In this document: piece after piece, positions 1 to 10,664 of the stretch | Numbering within the stretch: position 1 is the first letter of the stretch | Layout of the letters: each line of letters opens with the position of its first letter | NCBI GenBank assembly: GCA_021234155.1 | Contig: JAJEKV010000057.1 | Location: 3,007,821 to 3,071,820, forward strand | DNA length: 64,000 bases | Reading direction: 5' to 3' | Source of the DNA: Isoetes taiwanensis | Lineage: Eukaryota; Streptophyta; Lycopodiopsida; Isoetales; Isoetaceae | Translations under genes and position numbers: made by a program | The notes under the pieces: model-generated | What the model was told of the DNA's origin: nothing | Databases searched by the model: none | What the model saw: the letters and a program-made list of their open reading frames with translations, nothing else

Positions 1-470
1 AAGCCTAAGCGAAAGAATCACAACCCTGAACTGAAGAAAGCAGCGCCATTTCTATGCTTTTGAAGAACAAGAAGACCAATTTTTTCTCTTTGTAGAGCTA
101 TGTCGTTTCTCCTAAAATCAAAGCTACACAGAAAGAAAAGCTGAGAAAAACGACTCCAACTTGACAGAAAACTGAAAAAAAAGGGTCGTGGTCTAAGGTT
201 CAGAAAACTAAGGGTTTTACTTCCACCCGTTTGCCATCGCCATCAACTGCCTTCTGTTCATGATCCATAAATTATAAGCTGCTACACCTTGGAAGGTCCG
301 ATTAGCTTCTTCCATCTTAGAAGCTCTGGGGCATAAAGTAGTTTGTGGATCTGCAGCGCCGGAAATGCAGTATTGCTTGACGCATACAATCCACAACCCT
401 AAAAAAACTGAGCTAAAACTGTCCTGAAGATGTGGCCCACGCTAAAATTTTAAATATAATAGCACACTAT
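1..470. repeat. partial duplicate of the DUF688 gene leader region
   Basis: This block matches 5493-5928 over its whole length with scattered substitutions. It starts with the same bases (aagcctaagcgaaag) and ends at the same point (aatagcacacta). It carries about 55 extra bases near 125-180 that the second copy lacks. It therefore duplicates sequence upstream of the 6220 gene without the gene itself. No long reading frame is shared intact by both copies: the minus-strand frame open at 5591-5833 is broken here by a one-base indel. It may be a promoter or leader duplicate, or a dispersed repeat. Confidence 0.8.
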
Positions 471-479
471 ATATACCGT

Positions 480-1203
480 ATGGTACAACATAGTTAAGTG
501 GTCCTTCAATGCTGGACGCAGCGTGGATGGGTGTGTACACACGTGGTTACCCATTCTCTATGTCACTGGCCTAATCAACCGAGTTGACCTTGCTCAGACC
601 TAGAGGAATATTGGTTGCAATGTTTGATGCTATGATTGCTTAGTTATTATAAATGTGGTCTTGAACGTCGGAATTATGTTGCAATGGTCATACTTATACT
701 CATGGTATAATTATGCAGTGTAGATGTGCTTGTTGGGCTAGTAACATGGATTGCAGGGGCGAGGCTACGGTAAGGCTAAGTTATTATTTCTAGGTTAATG
801 CTTTGCGTTGTTGATGCTCGACATGTCCTAGATCCCCGATCCCCACTTAGTCCGTGTGACTAATCCCGTGGTTGATGGTGTAAGCAGAAGTGCGAGATGC
901 TCAGGAGAGTAGCCAAGCTTCAGGAAGGCGAGAGTAGAAGTGTAGATTGTCAGTTAAACAAACTTGATTATTATTATTATATATTGGCTTGAGGCTATAA
1001 TTATTAAGAACATTAATTGTTGTGCGAGGTTATTGCTGAGTAATGGGCAAGGATATTTTTGGGACCTTAGAATATACAAAGATTAAATTCTTTACCTTAA
1101 CATGCATGTGTTAATTTCTTGAGTTCGGAGGCTTAGGTAGATCCAACGGTAGAGATTGACGGGACCTCCAGTTACCAAAGGTTAACTGGTCAGGCCCGTC
1201 ACA
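480..1203 (+). mobile_element. solo-LTR-like block (LTR family also at 57378-58471)
   Basis: The right part (about 830-1203) is homologous in inverted orientation to the LTR at 57378-58471. Shared blocks include a GCTTACAC..GACTAAGTGGGG segment, a GATTAAAttctTTAC segment and the end block GGGACCTCCAGTTACC..GGTTAAC. It would end in CA at 1202-1203. No primer-binding site follows, so this is either a solo LTR or a 3' LTR whose internal region is lost. The left boundary is uncertain; homology is convincing only in the 3' half. Confidence 0.45.
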
Positions 1204-1425
1204 AAAACTTAACCAAATAGCATATCATATATCATCAAAAAGATCCCGGATAGAGCTTTCCAACGCAATAAAAAATACTTAAAATGGAGTCCGGATTCAA
1301 AAGGTATGATAAAAACCATATTACCATCAAATCTGCATGACATGCACTTTGCAGAAAAGGTAGGTCAATATGATCTGAATCTAACCTCTATACCTCAAGT
1401 TAGCGCTTCTCTCTCTCTCTCTCTC

Positions 1426-1564
1426 TAGCGCTTCTCTTCTTTATCTATTTTTAGTGACTTAGATATTACATACCAGTTAGCAGTTAGCGCTTCTATGTCT
1501 CCAATGCTTCTCGCTCTAGTGCTTCTCTTCTTTATCTATTTTTAGTGACTTAGATATTACATAC
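1426..1564. repeat. 48-bp direct repeat, two copies
   Basis: The 48 bases at 1426-1473 recur at 1517-1564 with one difference (tagcg versus tagtg near the start), separated by 43 bp. A short (TC)n tract (1408-1425) precedes the first copy. There is no coding content. It lies just outside the (AAT)n tail of the LINE. Confidence 0.9.
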
Positions 1565-1614
1565 AGTAGTATGACAAAAAAAAACTCTCATAACAATCTT
1601 ATCGTAATCGGTCA

Positions 1615-1615
<1 letters not shown>

Positions 1616-1672
<57 letters not shown>
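1616..1672. repeat. (AAT)19 microsatellite, likely LINE 3' tail
   Basis: Nineteen uninterrupted AAT units. On the minus strand this is (ATT)n directly downstream of the LINE 3' untranslated region, so it is best read as the element's simple-repeat tail rather than an independent microsatellite. The poly-Asn frame through it is not a gene. Confidence 0.9.
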
Positions 1673-1673
<1 letters not shown>

Positions 1674-1734
1674 TATTTAAATCCCTTTTGGACCTTGAAG
1701 ATCATGGAGCAAAACAATTTACAACATTTGTCTT

Positions 1735-3655
1735 GCTTTTAACAAAAAAAATCTATGAGTTTCTATCTTTTTCATGTATGCGCCTAAAATATTTGGTGGC
1801 ATTTCTAGCAATGAATGAAAACTGCTGAAATTAATGTTGAAAACATCTCTTAAATGCTGTATGCTGAGCAATGAAGGAAGACATGTGGTTTGTCTTCCAC
1901 TGCACCGGAGTCACAGAACAAGCATTTTTCGGTCCTCCCTTAGTATCTTTGCCCAGCGCCCTGTTTCGACTCCCAAACGGTGAGAACTGGTTCTATATCT
2001 AGCAATGATCTGTTTTATAGATCTTGGTACCTTCGATCCCAGATATGCTTGGGTTGTGTACACAACCATTGTATTGACATTTTCCCTGTAATACTCCATC
2101 CGAGATCCTGACTTGGCCCATATTTTGTTTATTGCTAGCATCTGCCCTAAATCTCTCGTTCCCACATCCGTATCTGGCCAATTATTTACCGTGATCCCCC
2201 ATTTCTCTGCCCATTTCATGACATCATTATACCAGCCCAATTCAAATGATTGGTTCATTGCTTCCTTGGATAGGCGACTATCAGCTTGTTTATGCAGCCT
2301 ATTCACAAAATTTATTGTAAGGTTCAAAGCTTCAGCTTCGAGTGGGATCAGCCCTACCTCTGCCAGCATTATGGCATATGGAGTTTGCTGTTTGATGCCC
2401 AATTCCTCCATCAGAAAAGTCTTTAGAACCACTTCTATTTGGTCCCAATTTTCTCTTAAGATAGCTGGTCCCCAGATTGGCGCTTCATACAGTATTACGG
2501 TCTGTACCAAAGTTTTAAATAACATTTTTTTCAAACCCCAATCCGTGAGGTATAATCTGTGGCATTTCCTCAGCATGCCATATAGAGCCACTTTTCCTCC
2601 AGCAACTCTTTCTTTATGCACTTCTTCCATCTGTAATTAGAGCAGAACTCTAGACCCAAGTATTTGTAACAGTGTACTACTTCTAACTTTTCTCCATTGT
2701 AGAACAAATCAGGTCTACTTACAGTCCCACATATCATTGCCTTGGATTTTCCCATATTGACCTGCATTTTCTTCTCCTTACAAAAATGTACCAGCACATC
2801 AAGATGGCGTTGTAATACTTCAGGTCTGTCCGCTAGAAGAACCACATCATCTGCATACAGTAAAAGCTGGACCACAGAATTCCCTAAACGGGTGCCATCT
2901 ACGCCTCTGCTATGAAGCCAATCTTCGAGTTCATCAACGTACAGACCAAATAGGGTAGGTGACAAAGGGCAGCCTTGTCGTACACCTATGGTGCTATATA
3001 CCGGGCCTGATGCTCCAGTCCCCAACTTGATGATCACTTCCTCATACAAGCAAGCCACTGAGCTCCGCAAGGAGTCCGGCACACCTAGCTTTTCCATTCG
3101 CTTATCGAGGCCATCCCTGGGCACAGTGTCGAAAGCTTTAGAGAAGTCAATAAAAGCCATACATAAAGACTTCCTGGGTGCTTTAGCTTTCTCTGACAGA
3201 ACCCGGAGTGTTAGTGCATGATCCAGAGTACTGTGATTCCTCCGGAAACCTGCTTGAGATAGAGCTCTTTTACTGTTTTCATCAGCCCAACGACTCAATT
3301 TGAATTCCAGCAAACTGCCTAACAATTTAGAAAACATGCTGCCCACCAAAATTGTACGGTAATTCTTGGCTTCTAGCTTGCTGCCAGATTTGTGGATCGG
3401 AATGATCATGTTCTCTCGCCAGGCTTGTGGCAGGCCATTAATGACAGCTTCATTTAGTTGGTGCATGATCACTGTGATCAGATCATCTCCTCCCCATTTA
3501 AACAGTTCAATACACATACCTTGCAGATCCGAGGCCTTGCTGTTTTTCATGTGCGAAAGAGCTTCCTTAACATCAGCTTCATTGAACATGAGTTCGTTAG
3601 TGCGGAGTTTCCTCATTGATCCTGCACCTTCTTGATGGTAGAGCGTTTGCACCAT
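1735..3655 (-). pseudogene. 5'-truncated LINE: reverse transcriptase to C-terminal zinc knuckle
   Basis: Copies its own RNA into DNA at a nicked target in the intact family. The first frame (3655-2570) has the RT core: FIDFSKAFD at residues 168-176, GVRQGCPLSP at 224-233 and the catalytic YADD at 267-270. A one-base slip in an A-rich run near 2610 moves the frame; the rest continues at 2630-1911 (ALYGMLRKCH..PIWGPAIL.., then SHRLGVETGRWAK). A second slip near 1920 hides a CLFC..H..HC zinc-knuckle-like end, and a last segment (LGAYMKKIETHRFF) reaches about 1735 before the (ATT)n tail. ORF1 and the endonuclease are absent. The YADD signature and simple-repeat tail fit a non-L1 (RTE-like) clade better than typical plant L1; clade is inference. 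Inactive. Confidence 0.88.
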
Positions 3656-3673
3656 CTCTTATGTGCAAACGCT
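3642..3673. repeat. perfect 11-bp inverted repeat with 10-nt loop
   Basis: agcgtttgcac (3642-3652) and its exact reverse complement (3663-3673) flank a 10-nt loop. It straddles the truncated 5' end of the LINE, overlapping its first RT codons, so it may mark the insertion junction. It could fold as a cruciform or hairpin. Confidence 0.85.
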
Positions 3674-3797
3674 TATGTGTTTTATGTATATAGAGGCCCC
3701 CTTTTCCTTGATTCCCGTGAGGAAGGTCGTGGCCGCTACGCCAGTACGGAGGCCCCCGACTCACCTAATCGGCGCGAGGGGGCATTCTCGCAACGTG

Positions 3798-4042
3798 AAA
3801 GCAGGGTGGCTGTAGATTCGGCGCCACGTGTCGCACATCCAGCAGCTGTAGTAAAGAATGTCAAGTGAAAATGAAAATGTCGTGCAGAATCGCGGGCGAA
3901 AATAGAGGGCGACATTCTTGAAAAGAATTGCTGCCACGTGGCAAGGCGTGATTGGTTGTTCAAGCAGAATCTACGGCACCCTGCTTTTACGTGCATTTTG
4001 CAATGAACCAGACATGCAATCTTAGTGCTATAAGAATATATA
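3798..4042 (+). promoter_or_regulatory. promoter-like block with two G-boxes inside an imperfect inverted repeat
   Basis: Two CACGTG cores lie at 3825-3830 and 3935-3940 (the second within the palindrome tgccacgtggca), an inverted CCAAT box (ATTGG) at 3951-3955 and a TATA-like stretch at 4028-4042. Order and spacing resemble a plant G-box promoter. The block also folds: 3798-3821 pairs imperfectly with 3966-3989 (gcagggtg..gtagattc motif). It may instead be the promoter part of a degenerate LTR or foldback element. No coding region follows, so what it would drive is unknown. Confidence 0.35.
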
Positions 4043-4192
4043 CATTGTAAATACATTCAAACTTTTAAATAGATTAAATATACTTGTCTAAATAGTGGTC
4101 TTGTTTTACCTCAATCCTGCAAGCACCTACTATTTTATATCAACCATATATCTGCCTAGCTTTACTATTAGAAATCTCTAGTATTAGGTTTT

Positions 4193-4472
4193 TTTTCCAC
4201 GGTAGTCGTAGTCACATATTTTATCAAATGATGGTTGGCCACCTATTGTCCTAAAAAAGACTCACTTTTCCACTATAAAAATAAGACGTGTCTTATTTAG
4301 GTTCGGAATAGGTTTGGATTGTAAATGGAGTCTTATTTTATTTGGAGGATTTCCCCTGCTATATAATAAGGCACCTACTCTTATTTGAAAATATAACTAA
4401 AAATAATTTTCATGGTTTTCCACTAGTACTTTAGTGGTGTCATATTTTATGACTACCATGCAGTGGAAAAAC
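4193..4472. mobile_element. small foldback element, MITE-like
   Basis: About 280 bp bounded by imperfect inverted repeats: ttttttccac..ggtagtc on the left and gactacc..gtggaaaaa on the right. A further internal palindrome (ccacta..tagtgg) lies near 4420. No ORF. Target duplication not seen. Confidence 0.35.
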
Positions 4473-4947
4473 AAGTTTAATTTTGTGTGTCTCATTTTTA
4501 GCCCTGGAGTCACAAATGGTGTCGTATATTGTATATGACAGCCGGAAAAAGGCCTTAACCTCAATTGTCGAATAAGTATTCCGAGTTGAATACAAACTTT
4601 TCATGCACAATAGATAATACCTTCCTCTTCTAGGACATTTATTCTATTATGTTACTCCAAGGATGCATGTCTATGATGCTGGCAAGGTTCGAGCTACATT
4701 CAACTCTGTAATATGCGAGGTAGCATCTAGTTAACAATCATCTTTATTCGTAACAAGGAGGTTACCAGAATATTACTATGTGGCAAGAAACTGTAAGAAT
4801 CAATGAGATTGACAGGGTATTAAAGCTGAAAATTTTAAATGGTAAATTAACTCCATAAGAACTTCCTCGCAACATCTGTAGCTTCGAATCACTTCTTCAA
4901 CCTGCTTGCATCTGTAATCTGATAAACAATGTACCAATCTTATGCAT

Positions 4948-5012
4948 GACTCGAAAACTTTTTTTTTTTTTTTTTTTGTTTGAAGGCAAGGTTGGTGGGA
5001 CGACTCGAAAAC
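4948..5012 (-). mobile_element. micro-retroposition: 24-bp fragment plus T19 between 11-bp direct repeats
   Basis: The sequence gactcgaaaac at 4948-4958 recurs at 5002-5012. Between them is T19 (4959-4977) and 24 bp of other sequence. On the minus strand this is a tiny 5'-truncated fragment with an A19 tail flanked by a target-site duplication, the hallmark of LINE-machinery retroposition. Confidence 0.7.
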
Positions 5013-5162
5013 ATTTAAAGAATACCAAAGTCTACAAATATTGGGCATGCTGAGGAGCCCATTCAGCCTCCGGAATGGAAAGCGGCGGGCTTGATTCCGC
5101 TCAACAGGTGAAGAACAGGTAAAATGGATCAAATTTTGCATCCTCCCCAGTTGCCATGTTGT

Positions 5163-5258
5163 GGGGGGACGAAACAGGGTCGCTGATTCCAGGACCCGCT
5201 CCCGGCTGCTGCCGGTCGCGGGACCCCCTGGAATCATCTCCCCTGTTTCCGTCCCCCC
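5163..5258. repeat. GC-rich 96-bp foldback hairpin
   Basis: Left arm 5163-5200 (ggggggacgaaacaggg, then tgattccagg) pairs with right arm 5216-5258 with few mismatches. The loop is about 15 nt. The G/C-rich arms contrast with the AT-rich neighbourhood. A frame open across it (4800-5435, minus) has no recognisable domain and is not called. Candidate MITE or small-RNA hairpin. Confidence 0.7.
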
Positions 5259-5492
5259 ATACATCAAGCCCACAACAAGGATAAACGCAAAATTCCTATC
5301 TGGGAAGTGACGGAGGATGGGAGGATATTCCAGATAAAAGGATAGTAGAGATTGGGCATTGTTGCATAAACCAGACCAAATGCTGTGGACAGAGGGATGG
5401 ATGCTACTTATAAAATCAATAACAGTAACCATCAATATTTATGCTAACATTCTCAGGCCTCCCAACTTGGGCTTTGGTTGTTACATTGATAT

Positions 5493-6219
5493 GAAGCCTA
5501 AGCGAAAGCATCACAACGCTGAACTGAAGAAAGCAGCGCCATTTCTATGCTATTGAAGAACAAGAAGACCAATTTTTTCTCTTTGTAGAGCTATGTCGTT
5601 TCCCATAAAATCAAAGCTGCACAAAAACGGTCATGGTCTTCTACTAAGGGTTTTACTTCCACCTGTTTGCCATCGCCATCAACTGCCTTCTGTTCATGAT
5701 CCATAAAATTATAAGCTGCTACACCTTGGAAGGTCCGATTAGCTTCTTCCATCTTAGAAGCTTTGGGGCATAAAGTAGTTTGTGGATCTGCAGCGCCGGA
5801 AATGCGGTATTGCTTGACGCATACAATCCACAACCCTAAAAAAACAGAGCTAAACCCTCGAGATATCAGTGTTCCGGTGTCCTGAAGATGTGGCCCACGC
5901 TAAAATTTTAAATATAATAGCACACTATTTTTTATACGAGGAAAGTTTTCACGACCACAAGAGGGTCCATCATCTTCATGGCACATCGAAAGAAACGTTT
6001 TTGCACGTTCCTTTTCATTCCGGCCAGTTCTATGGAGAATCATATATCTTTTTGTCAATCTGTTGGAAGCATGCCTATACTGGACCATGACGGCAGCTAA
6101 CTCTAGGGCTCTGTAAAGATGATCATGTACGAAAGTGACCGCCATAGCTGCACTTTAGGTGAGTTGTTGAAACCTTCACATTGGAGAATATTTTTTCTTT
6201 AGATAGAACCAGGATCAGG
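5493..6219 (+). promoter_or_regulatory. upstream/leader region of the DUF688-like gene
   Basis: Contains the second copy of the 1-470 duplicate (5493-5928) and then unique sequence to the ATG. No clear TATA box can be fixed. An in-frame stop at 6160-6162 precedes the coding frame, so translation cannot begin farther upstream without an additional intron. Confidence 0.4.
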
Positions 6220-8357
6220 ATGTCCCAAGATTGGTTACAAATTTTGGACGAATCACTAGCCAATTTTGCTGGATCAACTCAAGCGACAGAGCATGTTGAA
6301 AAAAAGTCATGGGAAGTTCGGGATCATACTGTAGAGAAGAATCAAGATCATGATACAACAGAAACAACAAGAGAAGAATTTTTTTGGATCAAAGATGCAT
6401 ATGCTACATCAGAAATAAAAGGTACAGAAGCAAGGAATGTGCAAATACCTTTAGAAGATGGTTTTAGCAGCAGCCTTGCTCTAAGGAAGTTAAGAAAGGA
6501 CGATGAATATGAAGAGTCGTGTTCATATGGATCTCCTGGATCTGTGCCTTTCAGCTGGGAAGCAGAGCCAGGGAAGCCTAAACATCCTCAAAAAATAGAA
6601 GGACTACCGCCTCCTCTCAGTCCTCCTCCTCCTCTATCATTAAGCAGCAGCTTCAAATCCAACAACTCCAACAAATCAAATTCAAGTTTGACAGATTCAC
6701 ATCAAAGATCTCTTTCAGGCATGGTGAAGGGCATCTTTAATGTAAAGGGTAAGGAGTCTCCTAGTAGAAAATTTCAGAGGTCACATTCTTCTTTGTCAAA
6801 AGAAAATTTCAATTCTAATGGGAAAGAGTCTCCCCTTAGCAGACGTTCTTATATATCAAATTCTTTTCTGGTAAAAGAAGCAAACTCTGATTCTGTTCTT
6901 CCTAGTCCTCATCCTCTTCCTCTTCCACCATCTCCTTCCCCTACAACTACACTTTATGGCCCTGGCAGTAGCCCTAAATCCTCCATTTCTGTATCCCCTT
7001 TACATTCTCATCAGTCTTCAGGAAGATCTCAACATACTGACATCATTGATCACCTTCCTCCACTAATATCTCAGATTTCATTCAAAAGTATACATAATTT
7101 TGACATTGTTGATCCTTTATCAGCATCTAAAGATTCTAGTTATGCTTCAGATCCAATTGATCCTCAGATGGAATCAGTTGAGCCTCCACTTTTGGACCCT
7201 ACTAATGCTTTTCTGGAATCTAAAGATCCTTTTCCAATGCCACAAGATTCAGGACAAAATGAGCCATGTGATCCTCCATTTCCAGCCTCTTTCACACAAT
7301 CAGAGCATCTAGTAACTCAAGGCGTGAAGCCTGCGGCAATGTCAAATGCAGTACCTCGGTCTCCGATATCCAATTCCAGGCTGAGTTTTGATCTAGGAGG
7401 CCCATGGGAACATGTTCTTCATACAGATGGCAAGAGCACATATAAACTTAAGGCTAAGTCAGGTCCTTTTCCAAAACCAAAGAGGAAGGTGAACAACATT
7501 GAGAGCATGGTAACTACTAGCACAGCTGCACCAGCTAGGCAGGCTAGCAAGCTAACTGGCATAGGAAGCTTGTCCTTCGCCGAAGGATTGACGCGCCGGG
7601 ATTCCGATTCAAAGCGCATAGAAGACTGGATTGAGGAGGGGGCAAAGGGGTTAATACAAGGAGAAAATGATGATGTTGATGATGATGATGGGAATGATGA
7701 AGATGAGTATTTGAATTATTCATTTCCAAGATCAAGGTTTACAGCTATGGAGATGGAAAGTGAACAGGGAGATGAAAATGAAAATGGAAGCGAATTTAGC
7801 ATAGAATTTAGTGGTCAAGTAGGCAGGTGGAGTAGCGGAAGGATTAGGAGTATTAACCATGCCATCGAATCTGAAGCAGGGTTCAAGGCTGAGGAGGTGG
7901 TTCGAAGTATAGAGGAAGTAAGATTTGTTATCTCTCCTGTGGCCACTGCCTTTGTGTTTGCAAATTCTGGGTCAGATATGTACTCTGAAAATGTGGGTTC
8001 TTTGGAATCTCTACAGATCCAATCTGCATCGGATGACTACTATGCCGATGCAGACCCAAGTAAGAGCGCCAAGTTGCAACAATCTCACATCAAATGGGGC
8101 ACTTATACTAATAAGGTATGCTAATTCGTATTAGGTTATTGTTTAAAGACTAATGGGTTCCTTTTCATTATGTCCCTTCTGCATTGAATGTGTTATTTGC
8201 ATAAAATAATCTTCTACCCTCCCATTTGTTACTTGATTACTAATCTCGTTTCTCTGATGCAATGCAGAGATGGTTTACATGGGGGTGGAAGGTTCCTAAA
8301 TTGAAGGTTCCACATTGTCTTCGTTGCCATCATGGAGCCACCAACAGTTTCGGATAG
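6220..8357 (+). CDS. DUF688-like plant protein, two exons
   Basis: Exons 6220-8115 and 8268-8357, with a GT-AG intron of 152 bp (donor aag|gtatgc, acceptor tgcag|agatgg, phase 0). The product is 661 residues. The first ATG in the open frame is 6220; the frame is open from 6163 but has no earlier ATG. Residues 109-121 (SVPFSWEAEPGKP) match the short signature of plant DUF688 proteins, whose function is unknown. Most of the rest is Ser/Pro-rich and predicted disordered, with PPPLSPPPPL near residues 130-140 and an Asp/Glu-rich stretch near 480-500. Exon 2 adds 29 residues with WGWKVPKLKVP, a conserved-looking basic C-terminus. No signal peptide or membrane segment. The intact long frame and clean splice sites argue that it is a real gene. 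Confidence 0.82.
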
Positions 8358-9507
8358 ATCGATCAGTTTACACATTGTTGTATAGCCTACCCAATTTTTG
8401 TACAAAGAGTGATTTAGGAGGGAACAATATTGTTTGGAGATACTTTCATGAACCTATGATAACAATAAGTACTTCGTAAACAACAATCTAATTGGTTATA
8501 GTATGAGAAGTGTTCTTTGGGCCACATATGTAGAGTAAGCTTTTGCAACCCAAATAGCCTTGACAAAGTTCTCCATGATCTATCGCCATGGATTTTTTTT
8601 TCTCTTTTTTGTCTTTTCTTAGACTATAGGGTGAAAAGGGCTCATTATTTTTTGTGCGATTCTTTTGCCTGGTTATTCTTTTGTTTGTGGAACAAACACA
8701 TAGCTTGCTATTTGCGGATTGTTGGCGGCTACAAACGATGCTTTTGTTTATAGGTATACTTGGTTTTATTTTGCAATTGATTATGCATCACGGTTCTTGT
8801 TTGCAGTTTAGGCTTGATTACGACTTCTTGAATTCCAACCTGGATTTTTTGAATATTACAGTTTTTGGTTGAGATGAAGTTGCAAGTCAACATGCTCTCT
8901 TTGTTGGATGTTTTCTTTGTCTAATGGTTTTTGTTTTTAGTCCTCGTGGTTGATTGTTTTGGACCTGCTATGGAAAAGGCAGCTAGAGTTGTTGCAATGG
9001 AGTTGGGAAAAAAATACTTTCTTTGTATTGTCTCATTCTATGTTTGGTTGTAAGGTGTTCATAATTAAGATAATCATTTTGGACACAATAGAAAATAAGG
9101 TGTTGTTGCATTGTGGGTTGCCGAGAACGAAAGAAATATAATTCAAATCAATGGTGCAAGGGAATGTATATGCATTGTATTTGGCACTTTTGCTAAAGAT
9201 GTTTTACAAAGTCCCCACATGGACAGCTGCTAGAAGTGGAGCCAAGGCCAAAGCTTGCAAGAGAAGGAGTCAAAGGACTACTAAACAAAGAAGGCTTATC
9301 AAGGCCCGCCAGAAACAATGCTTATCAAGCAAACCAAACAACACAAGTCCTTTGAAATAGCAAACCAAATAACACACGTCCTTTGAAACATTCTAAACTT
9401 CCCAAATTGATCTCAAGAGATTATTACAGCATTTAAATCCACTTACAACTTTCCAATCGTATCGTTATCAAGCTATCTCACCAGGTGAGAACCAATATCT
9501 TCGTCCT
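8358..9507. other. intergenic, no gene seen
   Basis: This holds the 3' flank of the DUF688-like gene followed by AT-rich sequence. Only short frames are open; one at 9151-9360 encodes a basic peptide without recognisable features. A polyadenylation region for the upstream gene presumably lies in the first 150 bp, but no single signal is decisive. Confidence 0.5.
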
Positions 9508-10159
9508 AAATCTAGCTGGTTACCATGACAAACAGTTTTATAGCATACAGCCTAAGATAGCATAAACAGTTTCATAAAAGCATAACCTTTTAGACGTTGT
9601 AAACTTCTCATTTTTTGTAAATACGCGATGCATGTACACCAGCCAATCCCTTGCTTACGCCAATCCTTGATCGTTGTAAGCAAATCTCAAGCCCAACTCA
9701 AGCTTCCAAGACATATAGAAATATAGAAATAAAGCTTATGCTTTTCAACATCATATCGTGTAGAAACTGCAATTAATGAAATTTAAATAAATAATCCAGT
9801 TACAATTTTATTTCTACCATATAGTATATGGAAAATCCATTAGTTGGAAGTTTTTACTAGGTTATAAAAATACACTAACCTAAAGGAATAAATATGACCT
9901 AACAAAATACATTAACCTAAGGCGACGACCTAAGAAAAAAACACAAAATTTAGTTAGACGTTTCATAGTTATATAAAACTATCAAATCCTTTGCCATTCG
10001 AGTCAGTTTTGCTATTGGGGTCCTCCATTAGAAGCTATGATCACATCCAACCAGATTCTTCAGCATAAAAGGTTGGATGGTAGATTTTCTCATCTCAAGC
10101 CTCTTGATTTTCTTTCCTTTACTCATATTCATCTGTTTCTTTTCTTTTATCCATCATGT

Positions 10160-10505
10160 TTGGGGCATGGTCTAGTGGCAGAACCTTAAACTACCAGACG
10201 CGAGGTCACGGCTTCAAACCTAGCCAATATCGGTCTACTAGTAATGGGAACCTTAAAAATCCATTGTCTTAAGGTCGCGGATTCAAGTACGACCAACTGG
10301 TCCTGTGGTAGAGACCTTAAACCTGGCGTATGTACTCGATAATCATATGTAGAGCAACTTCTAGCATATTGCCCCTAGATAGTGGATTGGCTTTCAAGTG
10401 ATGTATATCGTGCCTATATAGTGGATTGGCTTCCAAGTGATGTAGAATGCACTCATGATATGATGATGAATAGATTGATATCCTTCAATAAAAAAAAAAA
10501 AAAAA
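10160..10505 (+). mobile_element. tRNA-derived SINE with A16 tail
   Basis: A tRNA-like head carries an A box (tggtctagtggc, 10168-10179) and a B box (ggcttcaaacc, 10210-10220), the internal RNA polymerase III promoter. A second, weaker tRNA-like repeat (ggattcaagtacg, gtggtagag) follows, so the element may be dimeric. It ends in A16 at 10490-10505. Non-coding; in intact families it is mobilised by LINE proteins. Confidence 0.72.
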
Positions 10506-10664
10506 TGTTCTGCAATTTTTGGGTGGTGTATATCTTGCATCATTTTCAATCTAAGAAATATGTATTTCTAACATTCTTAATGATTTAAAAAAAATATATA
10601 TAATGTATGTTGTTACTTTAGTTTTTTATATCTAAACTAGAAAAAGTGCCCAGCGTTGCTGGGC

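Noticed and set aside
1571-1828. Open frame with a long poly-Asn run
   Set aside because: It is the (AAT)n LINE tail read as codons; no conserved sequence on either side.
4800-5435. 211-codon minus-strand frame
   Set aside because: It crosses the T19 micro-insertion (poly-Lys) and the GC-rich hairpin and shows no domain; chance opening.
5591-5833. 80-codon minus-strand frame upstream of the DUF688-like gene
   Set aside because: It reads plausibly, but the duplicate at 1-470 breaks it with a one-base indel and no family is recognised; not supported as a gene.
10160-10230. tRNA gene
   Set aside because: A and B boxes are present, but the cloverleaf arms do not close and the sequence continues into a SINE body with an A-tail.
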